A stretch of DNA of 64,000 nt, taken from contig NC_046679.1 of NCBI RefSeq assembly GCF_009870125.1, forward strand, positions 30,070,001-30,134,000, in the 5' to 3' direction. The stretch comes from Drosophila pseudoobscura (Eukaryota > Arthropoda > Insecta > Diptera > Drosophilidae). Shown here in pieces: positions 52,501 to 63,279 of this stretch. The notes beneath the pieces are model-generated. The model worked only from the letters and a program-made list of their open reading frames with translations. It did not search any database and was not told where the DNA came from. Each line of letters begins with the position of its first letter. Within the stretch, counting starts at the first letter, position 1. Both the position numbers and the translations under genes were made by a program.

Positions 52501-55500
52501 AGAAGAAGCCCGAAGAAGTTCAATTGTCTCGACATTCGTATTAACATTTCTTTATCTAAATTATTTTATTTTAGAAACTGAAAACCTAGAAATCCAAAAT
52601 TCAAATTTACAACTTTCGGCTCTCTCTGGCAATCATCAAAATCTGAAAAACCACACATCCAAATTCCAACGAAATTCCAATAAAATTTCACCACTGACCG
52701 GCCACAAAATTAAAAAAAAAAAACCAGCTTAAATTTAATGCTTTCTACAAAAAAAAAAAAAAAAACACCTAGAACAACAGGTAAACCGATTTTTAGCTCA
52801 AAATAACCTTAAAGAACTCAAAAGAAATCATCTAAATCCACAAAAATACCCAAAAAGAAAAGCCGAAAGAACAAAAGAAAAATATTATACATCGATGCTG
52901 ATGGCTGAACCAAAAGAAAACCAAAACAAAACCAAATGAAATTCAAAACCAAAACCGAAACCGAAACCAGTCAAAAACAACAACGAAATCAAATTCAAAA
53001 TTGCCAAAAAAAATATACAAAAATTACCACAAAAGAAAACAAAAGTCCCGAAATTCACGAAGAATCCTTCGGTGCATAATTATGGCCACATTATGATGAT
53101 TAAGTACTACCGCGGACAGTTCTGAAACAAAAACAAAACCAAAAACGAAAACGAAAACCGAAAAAAAAGAAGAAAGAAAGAAATTCCAGCAAAATTCCAA
53201 CAAGACAGGATTATAAATTACAAGAAATTGCGGAAGTTTTAATGCGACAAATGTCAGGAGCAAAAAGGAGCCCGCGCGCTGTGGCAGGCAGAAGACGCGA
53301 GCGACGGGGAGGACACCCAGGGAGGCCGAGGCCGAGGCCGCCACAAAATGCTGGCAACTTTTCTGGCCCAAAATCTTATAAATGGCGGCCGAGGGCGAGT
53401 CGAGTCGAGAGGCAGGGCGGCAGATAAATCACAGCGAAACAAAACAATTCCCAGCTCTCTCCGCACAAAAACAAACCAGAACCAGAATCGGTATCCGAAT
53501 CCGAATCAGTAGCAAAATCCAGACCCAGAGACAAAGAACACGCGATTTCAAAGAACTTTTTGCATAGAACAAGAAGCAGAAAATGAAGGGGTTGAAGGCA
53601 TAAACAAAATTCATAAACTATAAAACCCAAAGCACAAGCACACACCGCCACAGAAGGCCCAAGATGGACCACTTTGATGGCCTCCCTGGAGAGAGGCTTC
53701 AAGAGCATTACTTTCGCTCGAAGGCCGCCACACAAAATAAATACAAAGATGAATACTATGAAAACTATGAGAACTACAACTTAACCCAAATTCAATTCGA
53801 AATCAAAATCAGAATCAGAAACGCAAACAAAATGAAGGCATCAGCCAGCACCCAGCAGAACTTTAAGTAATATTTTCGAGACGAGTGTCACACGCAAAAA
53901 CCCGCCTCCCTCCTCCCCCCTCAAACTCCAGACACAGCCCCAGCTACCGTTCAGACCTTTCAAATTGTGGTCAGGCGAGAGGTTTCTTTGGCAAAAGTTC
54001 GAACCATCATCGTCTATACATTCAGAACTCCACCAGCAGCATCAGCATCAGCATCAGAGCATCATGCAGTTGAAAGCACATCAAACAAAACTCCAAATTT
54101 ATATAAACTACTGGCAATAGTCGAGGTCGAGGCATAATTGCCATCAATAAATAAAATATGGCTGGGGCAGGGGAGCACCAGCACCAGCACCAGCCCAAGA
54201 GCAGACCCTGAACCGAGACACCAATCCTGACAATCCCTTTCCCAGATACAGTATAGTATACAGCCCCAACTACAGCAGCATCAGCACTCAATGGCCACTA
54301 GACAGCAGCAAGGCAGAGCAGAGCATTTTGATTTATAAATTCATGGCGAAAGTTGCCAGGCCAAGCGGCAGCCAACGCCACCACCCCACCAGAACCCGCC
54401 CCACACCACACCGCACCACACCACCCCAGTCAATCGCCACACGATGACGACACACACCACCAGCAACAACACCACCTAGAGACTTGGCAGCAAAGCAACA
54501 AGAAAATGCAAAAACCGTCTTATGAAATTACACATTTCCGACTTGTACTAACAGCAGCAGCAAAAACACCAACTAAAACAACATCCAAGCCGAGGCCAAA
54601 ACCGAACATTTAGAAGCAGCAGACCCCTCCCGCCTCCCGACCCCCTTCAGACACAACACGGCGACAATCCAGCCCAGAAATTTAGTTATGAAACCATCAT
54701 CATCCGGAGACCAGAAAACCTAGAAAACCAGCAGCAGGGGAACAGGAAAATCGGAAGCAAATCTTCCAAATTTTTTTGGCTAGGAAAATGCACGTTTCGG
54801 GCAATTTGGAAATTTGCAACATCATTGAGACGCGCAGCAGACGCGAGTAGCAACCACGAAGAGTAGCAAATGGAATCTTGTACAATAGTTCTATTGAAAG
54901 GCATATAAAACCCCCCCATTTCCGACCCACGATCTATACGAGATCTTAGAAAGATAGAGAGAGACAGTTGGAGGAGATATACATAGTGAATATATAGAGA
55001 GAGAGAGACAAAAAGAGAGATAGAGATAGATACAGTGCACAAACAGAGAGATAGAAAACAAAAAAAAAGGAAGAACACATTTCGGACACAAGGTGGGGAT
55101 ACCTAGTGTAATTGCTTAGTCCTAAGAGTGCTGCACTTGCAAGGAACCCAAGTGCAGGACTGACTGACCCATGACCCACCACAGACCCCCCCACTCATCC
55201 CCCCCAAAATGTATACCCTTTGGTCAGCTGAAACAAAAAAATGATCAGAAATTTGATTCAGTAACGCACGAAGCCAGGCCTATCTAGACCCAAAAAAAAA
55301 GCAGAAATCACCAATCAGATATCTAAATAATTAAGCGTGAATCGTACAAATGTAACTACACTCTGTATCCCCTTAGTTAAGCTAAAAAATTAAGCATCGA
55401 AAAGGGCCCCAAAAAACAAAAAAAAACAAAAGCTAAATGTAGATAATGCCAATCCTTTTGCCTAAAATGTCAATTCTTGTTTTAGACGAAACGATTGTTG

Positions 55501-56018
55501 CATTTTTTATATGATTTTTATGTAAACATTCATGCACACAAACACACACCCAAATCGCACACAAGCACACACACTCACGTATAGTGACCTATTTTATATA
55601 TATTATTTATTTCGATATTCTCCCTACTATCATTATCTTCGTAGAGATTCCGATTCAGATACGAGTTCAGTTCTTTCGACACCCCCCATAAATTGTGATA
55701 AGCAAAAGCATCTAGAAGACACTAAAACAAAACAAAAGCAAAAGCAAAGTCAAACCAAAATCAAAAACTGTGTTAATCCCCATCTTTGAAAGATCTATGA
55801 CAAAACTGCATATACCATATATTGTTTCTCTTTAAGTAAATTGTATCATTCGAATAATTTATGTGACCCCAACACACACTCCTCAAAAAACAAAAGGAAA
55901 TTAATTACTTTGTATGAAATATTATTTGAAATCAAACACGAAACAAAACACTCAACATTGTAACCATTAGAAATACTCTTAAAATTAGTGAAAAATACTA
56001 CAAACAAAAACAAAAATC

Positions 56019-56024
56019 AATAAA
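56019..56024 (+). terminator. Poly(A) signal ending the long transcript
   Basis: AATAAA lies at the point where the A-bias of the plus strand stops. A second AATAAA occurs at 56,444-56,449, at the end of the downstream triplicated repeat, and could be an alternative end. Confidence 0.5.
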
Positions 56025-56073
56025 ATTGTACAAGCCAATTTGCTCAAATAACAAAACAAAACCAACAAAAAAA

Positions 56074-56443
56074 CAGAGTTTTTCTTTCTTTTTTTGCACA
56101 CTTTTTAGGAACACACAGATTCGATTCTTATAGATTCCATCATGGATGGAAGGGACATCTGATGGTCAACAGGTTTCGGAATAGGTCATCCTCGTTTCAG
56201 AGTTTTTCTTTCTTTTTTTGCACACTTTTTAGGAACACACAGATTCATTCTTTCAGGATCATGGATGGAAGGGACATCAGATGGTCTACAGGTTTAGGAC
56301 TAGGTCCTCCTCGTATCAGAGTTTTTTTTTTCTTTTCTTACACACTTTTTAGGAACACACAGATTCGTTCCTTAAGGATTCCATCATGGATGGAAGTGGC
56401 ATTCGATGGTCTACAGCTTTCGGAATAGGTCCTCCTCGTATCA
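56074..56443. repeat. Three tandem copies of a ~120-nt unit
   Basis: Copies start with CAGAGTTTTT at 56,074, 56,198 and 56,317. Each contains a T-rich tract, CACACTTTTTAGGAACACAC, CATGGATGGAAG, GATGGTC-ACAG, GG-ATAGGTCCTCCTCG and a short spacer. Copies differ by small indels and substitutions. They lie just after the poly(A) signal of the long transcript. Confidence 0.9.
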
Positions 56444-56533
56444 AATAAAGAAATTTTAGAGGTATAATTTTTATAATGTTATAATGTTGATTTCATATTT
56501 ATTTATTACTGCAATCAATTAGCGGAATACCAT

Positions 56534-57001
56534 GTGAGGATCAACTTTGCGAAACACTGGTCAACAGAACAATGCAAAGAATTCCAACCCAATGGGAAAG
56601 AATTAGTTTGGCATCTATTGGATGCCTTTATCAAAAATTATATAACAAATACATACATAATCGGCAATGCTTGTATCATTAAAAACCAATATTTTCCATG
56701 GCTTAAAGGGGCTTTCATCGTGGTGGCAGCCTCAAGTCTACTCTCTCCCAAAGATACTATTGAGCTTTCTTCAACTAACTCCTACGGTGTTTGGACCTTG
56801 ATATGCAATGACTGCACCATCATGCGACACCAGCAGAAGGCTCTTGCGCGTGATCATAGGCAGGAACGTAGCCCTCCTCCCGTCCAACCGACCGTGGTGC
56901 GCTGTCACCAATTTTCTTCTACAGCAAATCAAAGTTTTGTATTATTTGACTCACATAGACCATCTGGGCTCTATAATCTCAGTATTCACAGTACATTATA
57001 A
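56534..57001 (+). CDS. Uncharacterised 155-codon open frame
   Basis: An uninterrupted frame with balanced amino-acid composition over its first 90 or so residues, unlike the low-complexity frames elsewhere. No domain, signal peptide or promoter is recognised, and no intron is evident. It lies between the 120-nt repeat and the convergent 3' end of the E2 gene. It may be a remnant of a mobile element or a chance frame. Confidence 0.2.
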   Translation: MRINFAKHWSTEQCKEFQPNGKELVWHLLDAFIKNYITNTYIIGNACIIKNQYFPWLKGAFIVVAASSLLSPKDTIELSSTNSYGVWTLICNDCTIMRHQQKALARDHRQERSPPPVQPTVVRCHQFSSTANQSFVLFDSHRPSGLYNLSIHSTL

Positions 57002-57259
57002 ACCAAAGAACATATTCCACAACAGAGTCACAGTCCTTCCCCAGTCACTACCCAAGTTAAAGATCAAGTTAAGGATCATATTCGAATCAAAAGATTGTTT
57101 TTTTTGTTGAGGTTGGTCGATATTCGTGATCGCTTTTTATTACATTATTGCATTTCAGCATCTTGGATAAACATCAAATGTTTGGGAACAAAGTGCGAGT
57201 GCAAGAGTGTAGGGATAGGCAAACAGCGTATTTAGAAAACAAATCCACTTTTTCCATTT

Positions 57260-57265
57260 TTTATT
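57260..57265 (-). terminator. Poly(A) signal for the E2 gene
   Basis: AATAAA on the minus strand lies about 170 nt beyond the stop codon of the dihydrolipoamide succinyltransferase gene and is followed by GT-rich sequence. Confidence 0.55.
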
Positions 57266-57435
57266 TCGACTAATTCTGATGGTGCATATCGAATGCAATT
57301 TGAAATCGTTTTGTGACCTTGGCGAAAATAAGATAATAAATAACCGAAAGGGAGCTTCGTATTGCGGAGACGACTAATATCAACGGATAAGCGTGGACGC
57401 ACTTGACAATATTGCACTCTACTCTCTCTCTCTCT

Positions 57436-59768
57436 CTACAAGCCGGCGACGATGATTGCAGGATTCTCCACGGCAGCCTTGATCTTGCGCAGGAACAGAA
57501 CGGCCTCGCGTCCATCGATGATCCGGTGATCGTAGGTCAGCGCCACATACATCATGGGACGAATTTTGACCTGATTTTGAAATGCATTAGCAATCCATCG
57601 GCAATCAGTAGTGGAAATGCAAATCTTACCTCTCCCTTGACGGCGATGGGACGCTCGAAGATGCCGTGCATGCCGAGAATAGCACTCTGAGGTGGATTGA
57701 TGATGGGCGTGCCCATCAGGGAGCCGAAAACTCCTCCATTGCTGATGGTAAAGGTGCCGCCGTCCATGTCCTCTACGGTGATGGCGTCGCGCTTGGCCTT
57801 GTCGGCCAGACCGGCCAATGTAATCTCAATGTCGGCATAGTTCATGCTCTCCACATTCCGGATGACGGGAACCATCAGTCCACGGGGTGTGGCCACGGCC
57901 ACCGAGATGTCCACATAATCGCGGTAAACCATGTCCTGAAACACAGAGCAGAGGGATTATTCAATTGAAAGGGAAAACATTGCGCTACATCAGGCCTGAC
58001 GTCGTCTCCTTATCGGTGCCACGGGAAGTTGCATAAACAAAGCATACAAACAAGTGACAAGTTGGCCGAGATAAGGCTACGTCACGGCCGATAAGCAAGC
58101 AGCGAGGGGCGTGTGCGTGGACATGGGCATGTTTACCGTGCCATCGATGACAGCGTTCACCACGGGCTGGTCCTGGAGCGCATAGGCACTGGCCTTGGAG
58201 AAGATGGACATGAAGCCCAGCTTGATGCCATACTTCTTGACGAATGCGTCCAGGTTTTGTTTCCGGAAGTTCATGGCGTAGCTGCAATGGAGAGAATTAA
58301 TTCGGGCACGTCACAAGCATCTCTTTCGGTTGTACATTACCTCATGTCGATCTCGTTGAAGGTGGTCAACATTGCTGTGGTGTTCTGGGCGTCCTTCAAG
58401 CGAGCCGCAATCTTCTGGCGCATGCGGTTCATCTTGACGCGCTGCTCGGAGCGGGTACCTAGGATCTGGCGGGTGCCATCTGCAGGCGGCAGCTTCACCT
58501 GAGCGAGGGCAGCTGGCGGAGGCGCGGCAGCTCGAGGAGCAGCCGGTGGCGGACGAGCCGCTGGTGGTGGTGGTGGCGGACGAGCAGCCGCTGGTGGCGG
58601 TGGTGGCGGCCGGGCAGCAGCTGGTGCTGGCGCAGCTGGTTTAGGAGCGGCGGCAGCAGGAGCTGGCTTGGGGGCCACTGGAGCGGGAGCTGGTGCGGCT
58701 GCACCCGCCGCCTTAGCAGGAGCCGCACCCGGCTTCATCTTGAACAGCTCCTGGCCAGGCTTGACGGTGTCCCCGTCCTTGACCAGAATGTCGGTGATTT
58801 GGCCGGCAAACGGAGCTGGCACTGGCACCGTCGTCTTGTCGGTTTCGATCTCCATAACCGCCTCGTCCTGGGCAAAAGAGTCGCCCACCTTGCATGTGAA
58901 CCTGTGGCGAGTGAGAACTTGTGTTGGCATTGGCAGTGCTAATCTTGCGATACGCTATCATCAGCGGCATAACAACAGGTCCCCTGGCCAGCTGCTTAGC
59001 TGTGGGTCTCTGACTAAGTAACCTGTTGCTCGATCCACGTCAATGACCTAGCACACAGCCTGCTAGCAACTTACTTGATGTCGCCCTCGGCGATCGAGTC
59101 GGCAAATGGTGGCACTTTCACCGACTGCTCTTGCCACAGGTGCGAGGTGGTGTGGAAGCCCTGCCATGTAATGGCCCTAGACAGTGATGAAATGAGTTTC
59201 AGTTAGCATCGCATTCCGGGATTGAGTATCGGCGATTGCACTCACCGCGGGACTTCCTGGCAGCGTAGATTGGCATCTTGGTTGAGGAGTTGCTGCTGCC
59301 TGGCCACAGACACGGCAACAAGACGGGAATACTGTCGCAGGCAGCGCTTCAGCTGTGGAGGGAAAGTAAAAATCAATGATTGCACAACCAGGAGCAACTG
59401 CGGCGAACGTCAGTCAGATCACGTGTGCCGTGCGGCTTGTGTCAGCTGTAGGCCAGGGCCCGTGTCAGCCGTGCTGGGAAAACATTTTACCATTTTTTCA
59501 GCGGCGCACGCACACACACACACAATTACATAATCGCATTGGGAGAGCTGACTAGCCCGGCCAGCAGGCAGCAGTGACGTCGGCGGTGGCGAGTATGATG
59601 CGGTCTCCATATACACATCTACCAGGAGCCACGCCCCCCCCGTCAGGAATCGCCAGCAACTCCCCGGCCACCCTCTACACTTACTTCAGAACTCCGCACG
59701 GCGCGCAGGCCAATGGTTTGGACACTGTTTGGCAGCCGCCTCGTTATTATGGAAATGATACCCGTCAT
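57436..59768 (-). CDS. Dihydrolipoamide succinyltransferase, E2 of 2-oxoglutarate dehydrogenase
   Basis: This is the core E2 enzyme of the mitochondrial 2-oxoglutarate dehydrogenase complex (TCA cycle), which moves the succinyl group from a lipoyl arm to CoA. Seven exons by eye: 59,768-59,685, 59,352-59,246, 59,176-59,075, 58,901-58,341, 58,281-58,137, 57,935-57,630 and 57,570-57,436. All junctions are GT/AG and phase-consistent and give 479 residues. The order is a basic mitochondrial leader (about 1-65); a lipoyl domain (about 75-150) with the EIETDK motif and lipoyl-lysine K120; a long Ala/Pro linker (about 155-235) with no E3-binding domain, as usual for this E2; and a catalytic domain ending in DHRIIDG (His450, Asp454). 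The fly family member is CG5214; the length is normal apart from the Pro-Ala linker, encoded by CGG/GGT-type repeats. It is head to head with the HIG1 gene. Confidence 0.95.
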
Positions 59769-59932
59769 CGCTGCGACGTCGCTTCGTCTCTACTGGGAAA
59801 ATGTGTGTGTGTGGAGGACACTTGTCAATTTTTCGAGAAAATCTTGAATGAAACTGCAGTTAACGGCAAAGCAACGTTGATAGCCAGATCCCTTCGACAG
59901 TCCCGTACCAGTGCTTCTTATGTCATGTGGAG

Positions 59933-59943
59933 CCAGTGTTGCC
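59933..59943 (-). promoter_or_regulatory. Housekeeping-type promoter motif (GGCAACACTGG)
   Basis: On the minus strand, 165-175 nt upstream of the E2 start codon, GGCAACACTGG resembles the fly core-promoter motif 7 class (CANCNCTR) found near start sites of broadly expressed genes. No TATA box is present at this position. The start site itself is not resolved. Confidence 0.3.
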
Positions 59944-60265
59944 AATAAGTTTTAATAAAATAAAGCTAAAAAAAAACAGCTGTATTTAACAGAAATTTCT
60001 TAAACCTAAACAGTTGCGTTAATTATAACAAATAAATTAAATAAATGTAATATTACATATGCTAAAACTGTTTACCGGGTTGTAGTTCGCTGACAACGCT
60101 ATTCCCAGCGTCGAGAAAATTACCTTCGACTTTGAAAAAAAGCTAGATCTGAATGGTTTATAAAAAGGACAAATCTAAAATGCCCTGTTAACGGTGTATA
60201 TTATGTGATAATGCATCAACAAGTCGTCTATTTTTTTCCTTTTGCAATTAAGATTCGTTTTGCTG

Positions 60266-60299
60266 TATAAAAAGCCGTTTTCAATAGTAAATCAGTTAA
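60266..60299 (+). promoter_or_regulatory. TATA/Inr promoter of the HIG1 gene
   Basis: TATAAAAAG at 60,266-60,274 is followed by TCAGTT at 60,292-60,297, so the predicted start is A60,294 and the TATA lies at -28. This gives a 5' UTR of about 202 nt. A second TATAAAAAG at about 60,161 has no initiator at the right distance. A TATA promoter suggests regulated rather than constant expression, which fits stress- or hypoxia-responsive HIG1 genes (inference). Confidence 0.6.
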
Positions 60300-60355
60300 T
60301 TTTTTCGAGCCACAATTTGTAGCCACAAACAGAGTTTTTCGGCTATAATTAGCGG

Positions 60356-60382
60356 ATGATTTTCAAATGCAACCCTAAATAA
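60356..60382 (+). other. Short upstream ORF in the HIG1 5' UTR
   Basis: ATG at 60,356 opens an eight-residue frame (MIFKCNPK) that ends at TAA, 113 nt before the main start codon. It is within the predicted 5' UTR and could dampen translation. The start context (GCGGATGA) is moderate. Confidence 0.4.
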
Positions 60383-60495
60383 TCGAAAGCAAAGGTGTGA
60401 TTAGGTGTGATTGTCATCACTGGCCAGACGAATCTATCTATATCCCTTCGAATTTTGTGTTTGATTTAAAACCTGAATAAATACCTGCGTTCAAA

Positions 60496-61281
60496 ATGAG
60501 CTCCAAATCCTTTTTTGTTGAGGACGATGCTGAACAGTCCAACAAACTAGCCAGGAAGGCCAAGGAATCGCCGTTTATGCTAGTCGGTGAGTAAACCGAG
60601 CGCACGGTATCGTCATCCGTGACGTCAGGTGGAAACTTTTGCAGCAAACTGATAAAAATATAATGCGTGCACCGAAGATAGATGAGTCTTGACCTTGGCC
60701 ATGTAATTTGTGCGTTGAGGTTAGCAGCCGCAGCAGCAGCAGTGGGCAGATCCAACGATAGGTAGTGACATAACGGTTAATTTACCTCGGTCCGTCTGGA
60801 AAGGGCATGATGCAACAATTATTAGTTGTGCAGTAATTTCGGGAATACAGCAGAAAGAGACAACGGGAAATGGTATTAGCACATCCGTGACGTTGCCATC
60901 GTGAACCTTGGCGCGTGCTAGAATTCACATCCGTGTATTTGTGTGTGTGTGCACAGCCGTCTGGCATTTATCAGCAGACGCTAACGTCTAGTCGCTAGAC
61001 TCTAGTGGGTAGTGGACAGCGGGTAGCAACAACAATGCAATGAAACAAAAGTTAATCGAAAACACCGTTTTAATCACTCGCCCACAGGCATTGCTGGATT
61101 CGTGGCGGCAGGACTGATTGGTGCCTACAAGTACAAGCACCGTGGGACTATGAGCACCAGCGTGTTCCTGATGCAGCTCCGTGTGGCGGCCCAGGGTACC
61201 GTCGTGGGCTGTCTAACAGCGGGACTGGCATACACAATGGCCAAGGAGTACCTGTTCGATAAGGAGCCCAAGGAAAAGTAA
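60496..61281 (+). CDS. HIG1-domain mitochondrial inner-membrane protein
   Basis: Exons 60,496-60,586 and 61,088-61,281 (GT/AG intron of 501 nt) give 94 residues. HIG1 proteins are small inner-mitochondrial-membrane factors linked to cytochrome c oxidase and respiratory supercomplexes and to hypoxia survival. Visible are an acidic/basic N-terminus (1-27), a first membrane segment (about 28-44), a loop YKHRGTMSTS, then the family signature QLRVAAQG (Gln60, Arg62, Gln66) entering a second membrane segment (about 63-82), and a charged tail KEYLFDKEPKEK. It matches the type-1 HIGD1A group; flies have two such genes (CG11825, CG17734) and this is closest to that type. The start ATG has a good context (CAAAATG). 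An alternative C-terminus is possible through the exon at 61,459. Confidence 0.9.
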
Positions 61282-61458
61282 TGCCAGCCATCCCACTTAG
61301 TTAATCGTAGCTGTAGTTATAGTTGTTGTCTTTTGTATATAAGTCGCTGGCACACAAACCCCACACACAATTCGCAGTGTGTCGCTGAATACTTATTTCT
61401 CATCAACCCACCGTTTTATGTTACTCACCCTTCCCCCAATTTTGATTTCTCATTTTAG

Positions 61459-61480
61459 TTCCAAGCCACTGACTAACTAA
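61459..61480 (+). CDS. Alternative last coding exon of the HIG1 gene
   Basis: The stop codon of the main form overlaps a donor (GAAAA/GTAATG, intron from 61,278). An acceptor TCTCATTTTAG ends at 61,458. Joining them keeps the frame and replaces the final Lys by NSKPLTN followed by TAA at 61,478-61,480. Both forms therefore end within a few residues of one another. The donor is not ideal; transcripts would decide. Confidence 0.45.
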
Positions 61481-61858
61481 AGCTCATTTCTGATTGTGCG
61501 GCCACTTAAAACACATAAAAACCAAGAAAACCCCCTTCGAACAACTTTGGGAAACTCGTTGGCCAACACCTTATCCTACACCTAAGCGAACTGTAACTAC
61601 ATATATTTATTGCATCATCATAAGACCTACACCGATTGACGATGACGCTCTCCATCGGGAGACGGGTGCTCGCACTAGCCAGTACTCTCCAGTCTCTGCT
61701 AGTGCACGTTGCCCCGATAAATTTAAACTAGCTAAATGTCTTGTATACCTGCGTAAGATTGTGATAATGTTTGTTTAATTGTACAACAGTCGAACAGTCT
61801 CCTCAGACGGCAGACAAAAGAAAATTATGATTACCTCTCGCATGATATAATATGATTA

Positions 61859-61864
61859 AATAAA
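61859..61864 (+). terminator. Poly(A) signal of the HIG1 gene
   Basis: AATAAA overlapping ATTAAA, about 580 nt beyond the stop. The 3' UTR (61,282 to about 61,885) holds no further gene; a 94-codon frame at 61,494-61,778 has no support. Confidence 0.5.
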
Positions 61865-62050
61865 CAAAACAAACTAGAATGTATGCAAAAGTAAAAGCCC
61901 CTCATTTCGGGCACGTGTACGCTGCTGACTTCATGGAAAATTTTCACAAGGGCAAAGTCTGCGATGAAATGCTAAGATCTCCACACGAGTGCTTAGTTTT
62001 TTTTTTTTGGTTATACATATAACATATGTAGTATATGTACATATATAAAA

Positions 62051-63000
62051 TCATATGCCTGATGAATCACCAAGGGCCTTCAACATCTTGGCATTGGATA
62101 CCGCATTCTTCTGATCGCAAAATGTCCTTCCCATAGAATAGAAGGCGGCGTTATAGGCTCCTTGGGAAATACTCTGATTCAACAGAAAGTGGGCCTTTGT
62201 CTCGCACTTCTGTGGGCCCCTGATTTCAGATGGGTCATAAAATGATTCCTTAGCTTAAATCTTAACCTGCAGATGTGGCAGCTGAAAGATGAGATTACTG
62301 ATAAACATTCATTTAAGCATTGAAGTTCGGCTGCTACCTGTGCTCGCGGCTCATGGTGTGTTGTATTTGATGGGACCTGCAGTCTGCCCTGGTCACGATA
62401 GACTTGCTGCAATATTCGCTGCGGAATGGACGCTCGTGTAGGAGCATTTGCGCGCGGGATCGAGTTGTCCCGGGATCGAGTTGTCATGCCGCGAGGGGCA
62501 TGAAGGCCCGGTGGTGCCCGGTGAGCACGGGTGCCATTTTGCAAATCGAAAATATCGGGGGTTTGTCGTTGGGATTCCAAAAATCTACTGACTTTCTGCG
62601 GGCCCTGCGATCCCTTCCCATTACCTTCGCGATTGGTTCTGCTCATCGTCGATCTGTAATGTCTCTATCTCGAAGAGATTAGCAGCAGCACTTGAGGGAG
62701 CCCGGCTCGTGATCTGCGACGGAATAGCAGGAGCCGCGGTCGTGCTACCCGAGACACTGAAGGGACCGCTCAAGGTAGACGCGCTCGTGCTAACCGAGAC
62801 ACTCAAGGTAGCCAATGAGCTTGTGCAAGACCGAGTGTCCCTGCCATGAAATGCTCCATTTGATGGCACGTTGCTGGAACGAAAATACAAGTCAAGGCCC
62901 ATTCCATTGAAACATTTCATTACTTACAATCAGCGCCTCAGGCTCCACTGTGCCTGGCGGCACTGGTGTCCTTTTGGCGATCCTTTTTGATCCCGGCCAT
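62051..63000 (-). CDS. Small zinc-finger gene with disrupted frame
   Basis: ATG at 63,000 in a good context starts MAGIKKDRQK. A canonical 54-nt intron lies at 62,874-62,927 (GTAAGT...TTCCAG). The longest intact frames are 62,920-62,621 (Ser/Thr/Ala-rich) and 62,646-62,179, which ends with one finger, CHICRLRFKLRNHFMTHL...H (C-X2-C-X12-H-X5-H). The pieces are in different frames. The first exon reads as a smoother peptide (KRTPVPPGTVEPEALI) one frame over, and after the finger another frame (PQKCETKAHFLLNQSIS and on to TGA at 62,051) is equally protein-like. Either there are unrecognised introns, or the gene has frameshifts (decay or assembly indels). It sits head to head with the ZAD gene. 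The family is not recognised. Confidence 0.4.
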
Positions 63001-63279
63001 ATTTGAATTTAATTTATTTAATTGCTTATCAGCTGTTCCGCAGAATCGATACTAACTAAAGATTTTAGCATGGTGTGTCCACATATAATTTGGAAACAAA
63101 TTGTTGGTATTCAGAGTTGTTCAACTTCCAGTTGAATGGCAAATCAACAAGCAGAGAAGAAGAAGAAAGCCGCCCAGCTGTTTCTTTTTTGTTATTCAAC
63201 GAATTTTGTGTGTACACAGTGGTCATGGAAAGCAATTTGTTTTCAAAAGGAAAGTCTAAAAACTGAAAAAATTACTAAA

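Larger units (their letters stand above)
46769..56045 (+). ncRNA. Long A-rich transcribed unit, probable lncRNA
   Basis: From the strong promoter to the AATAAA at 56,019 the plus strand is heavily A-biased (A well above T, C above G), the signature of long UTR or non-coding transcripts in flies. The first start codons open only tiny frames (5, 11 and 4 codons). A possible first exon of 585 nt ends at CTTACAG/GTAAGA (47,353/47,354), and a good acceptor TTATTTTAG ends at 52,574. The transcript may therefore be spliced (exon 46,769-47,353, exon 52,575 to about 56,045) or continuous. Internal tandem repeats and CA microsatellites are frequent. It could instead be a protein gene with very long UTRs, but no long conserved-looking frame is seen. 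Confidence 0.5.

Noticed and set aside
46769..56045. Known fly microRNAs in the long transcript
   Set aside because: I looked for a few mature sequences I know (miR-34, miR-277, miR-317 and others) and saw none; folding of the whole unit was not possible by eye, so unknown hairpins are not excluded.
63136..63279. In-frame N-terminal extension of the ZAD protein
   Set aside because: It would put 48 odd residues before the ZAD, which normally begins at the N-terminus; the inner ATG is preferred.
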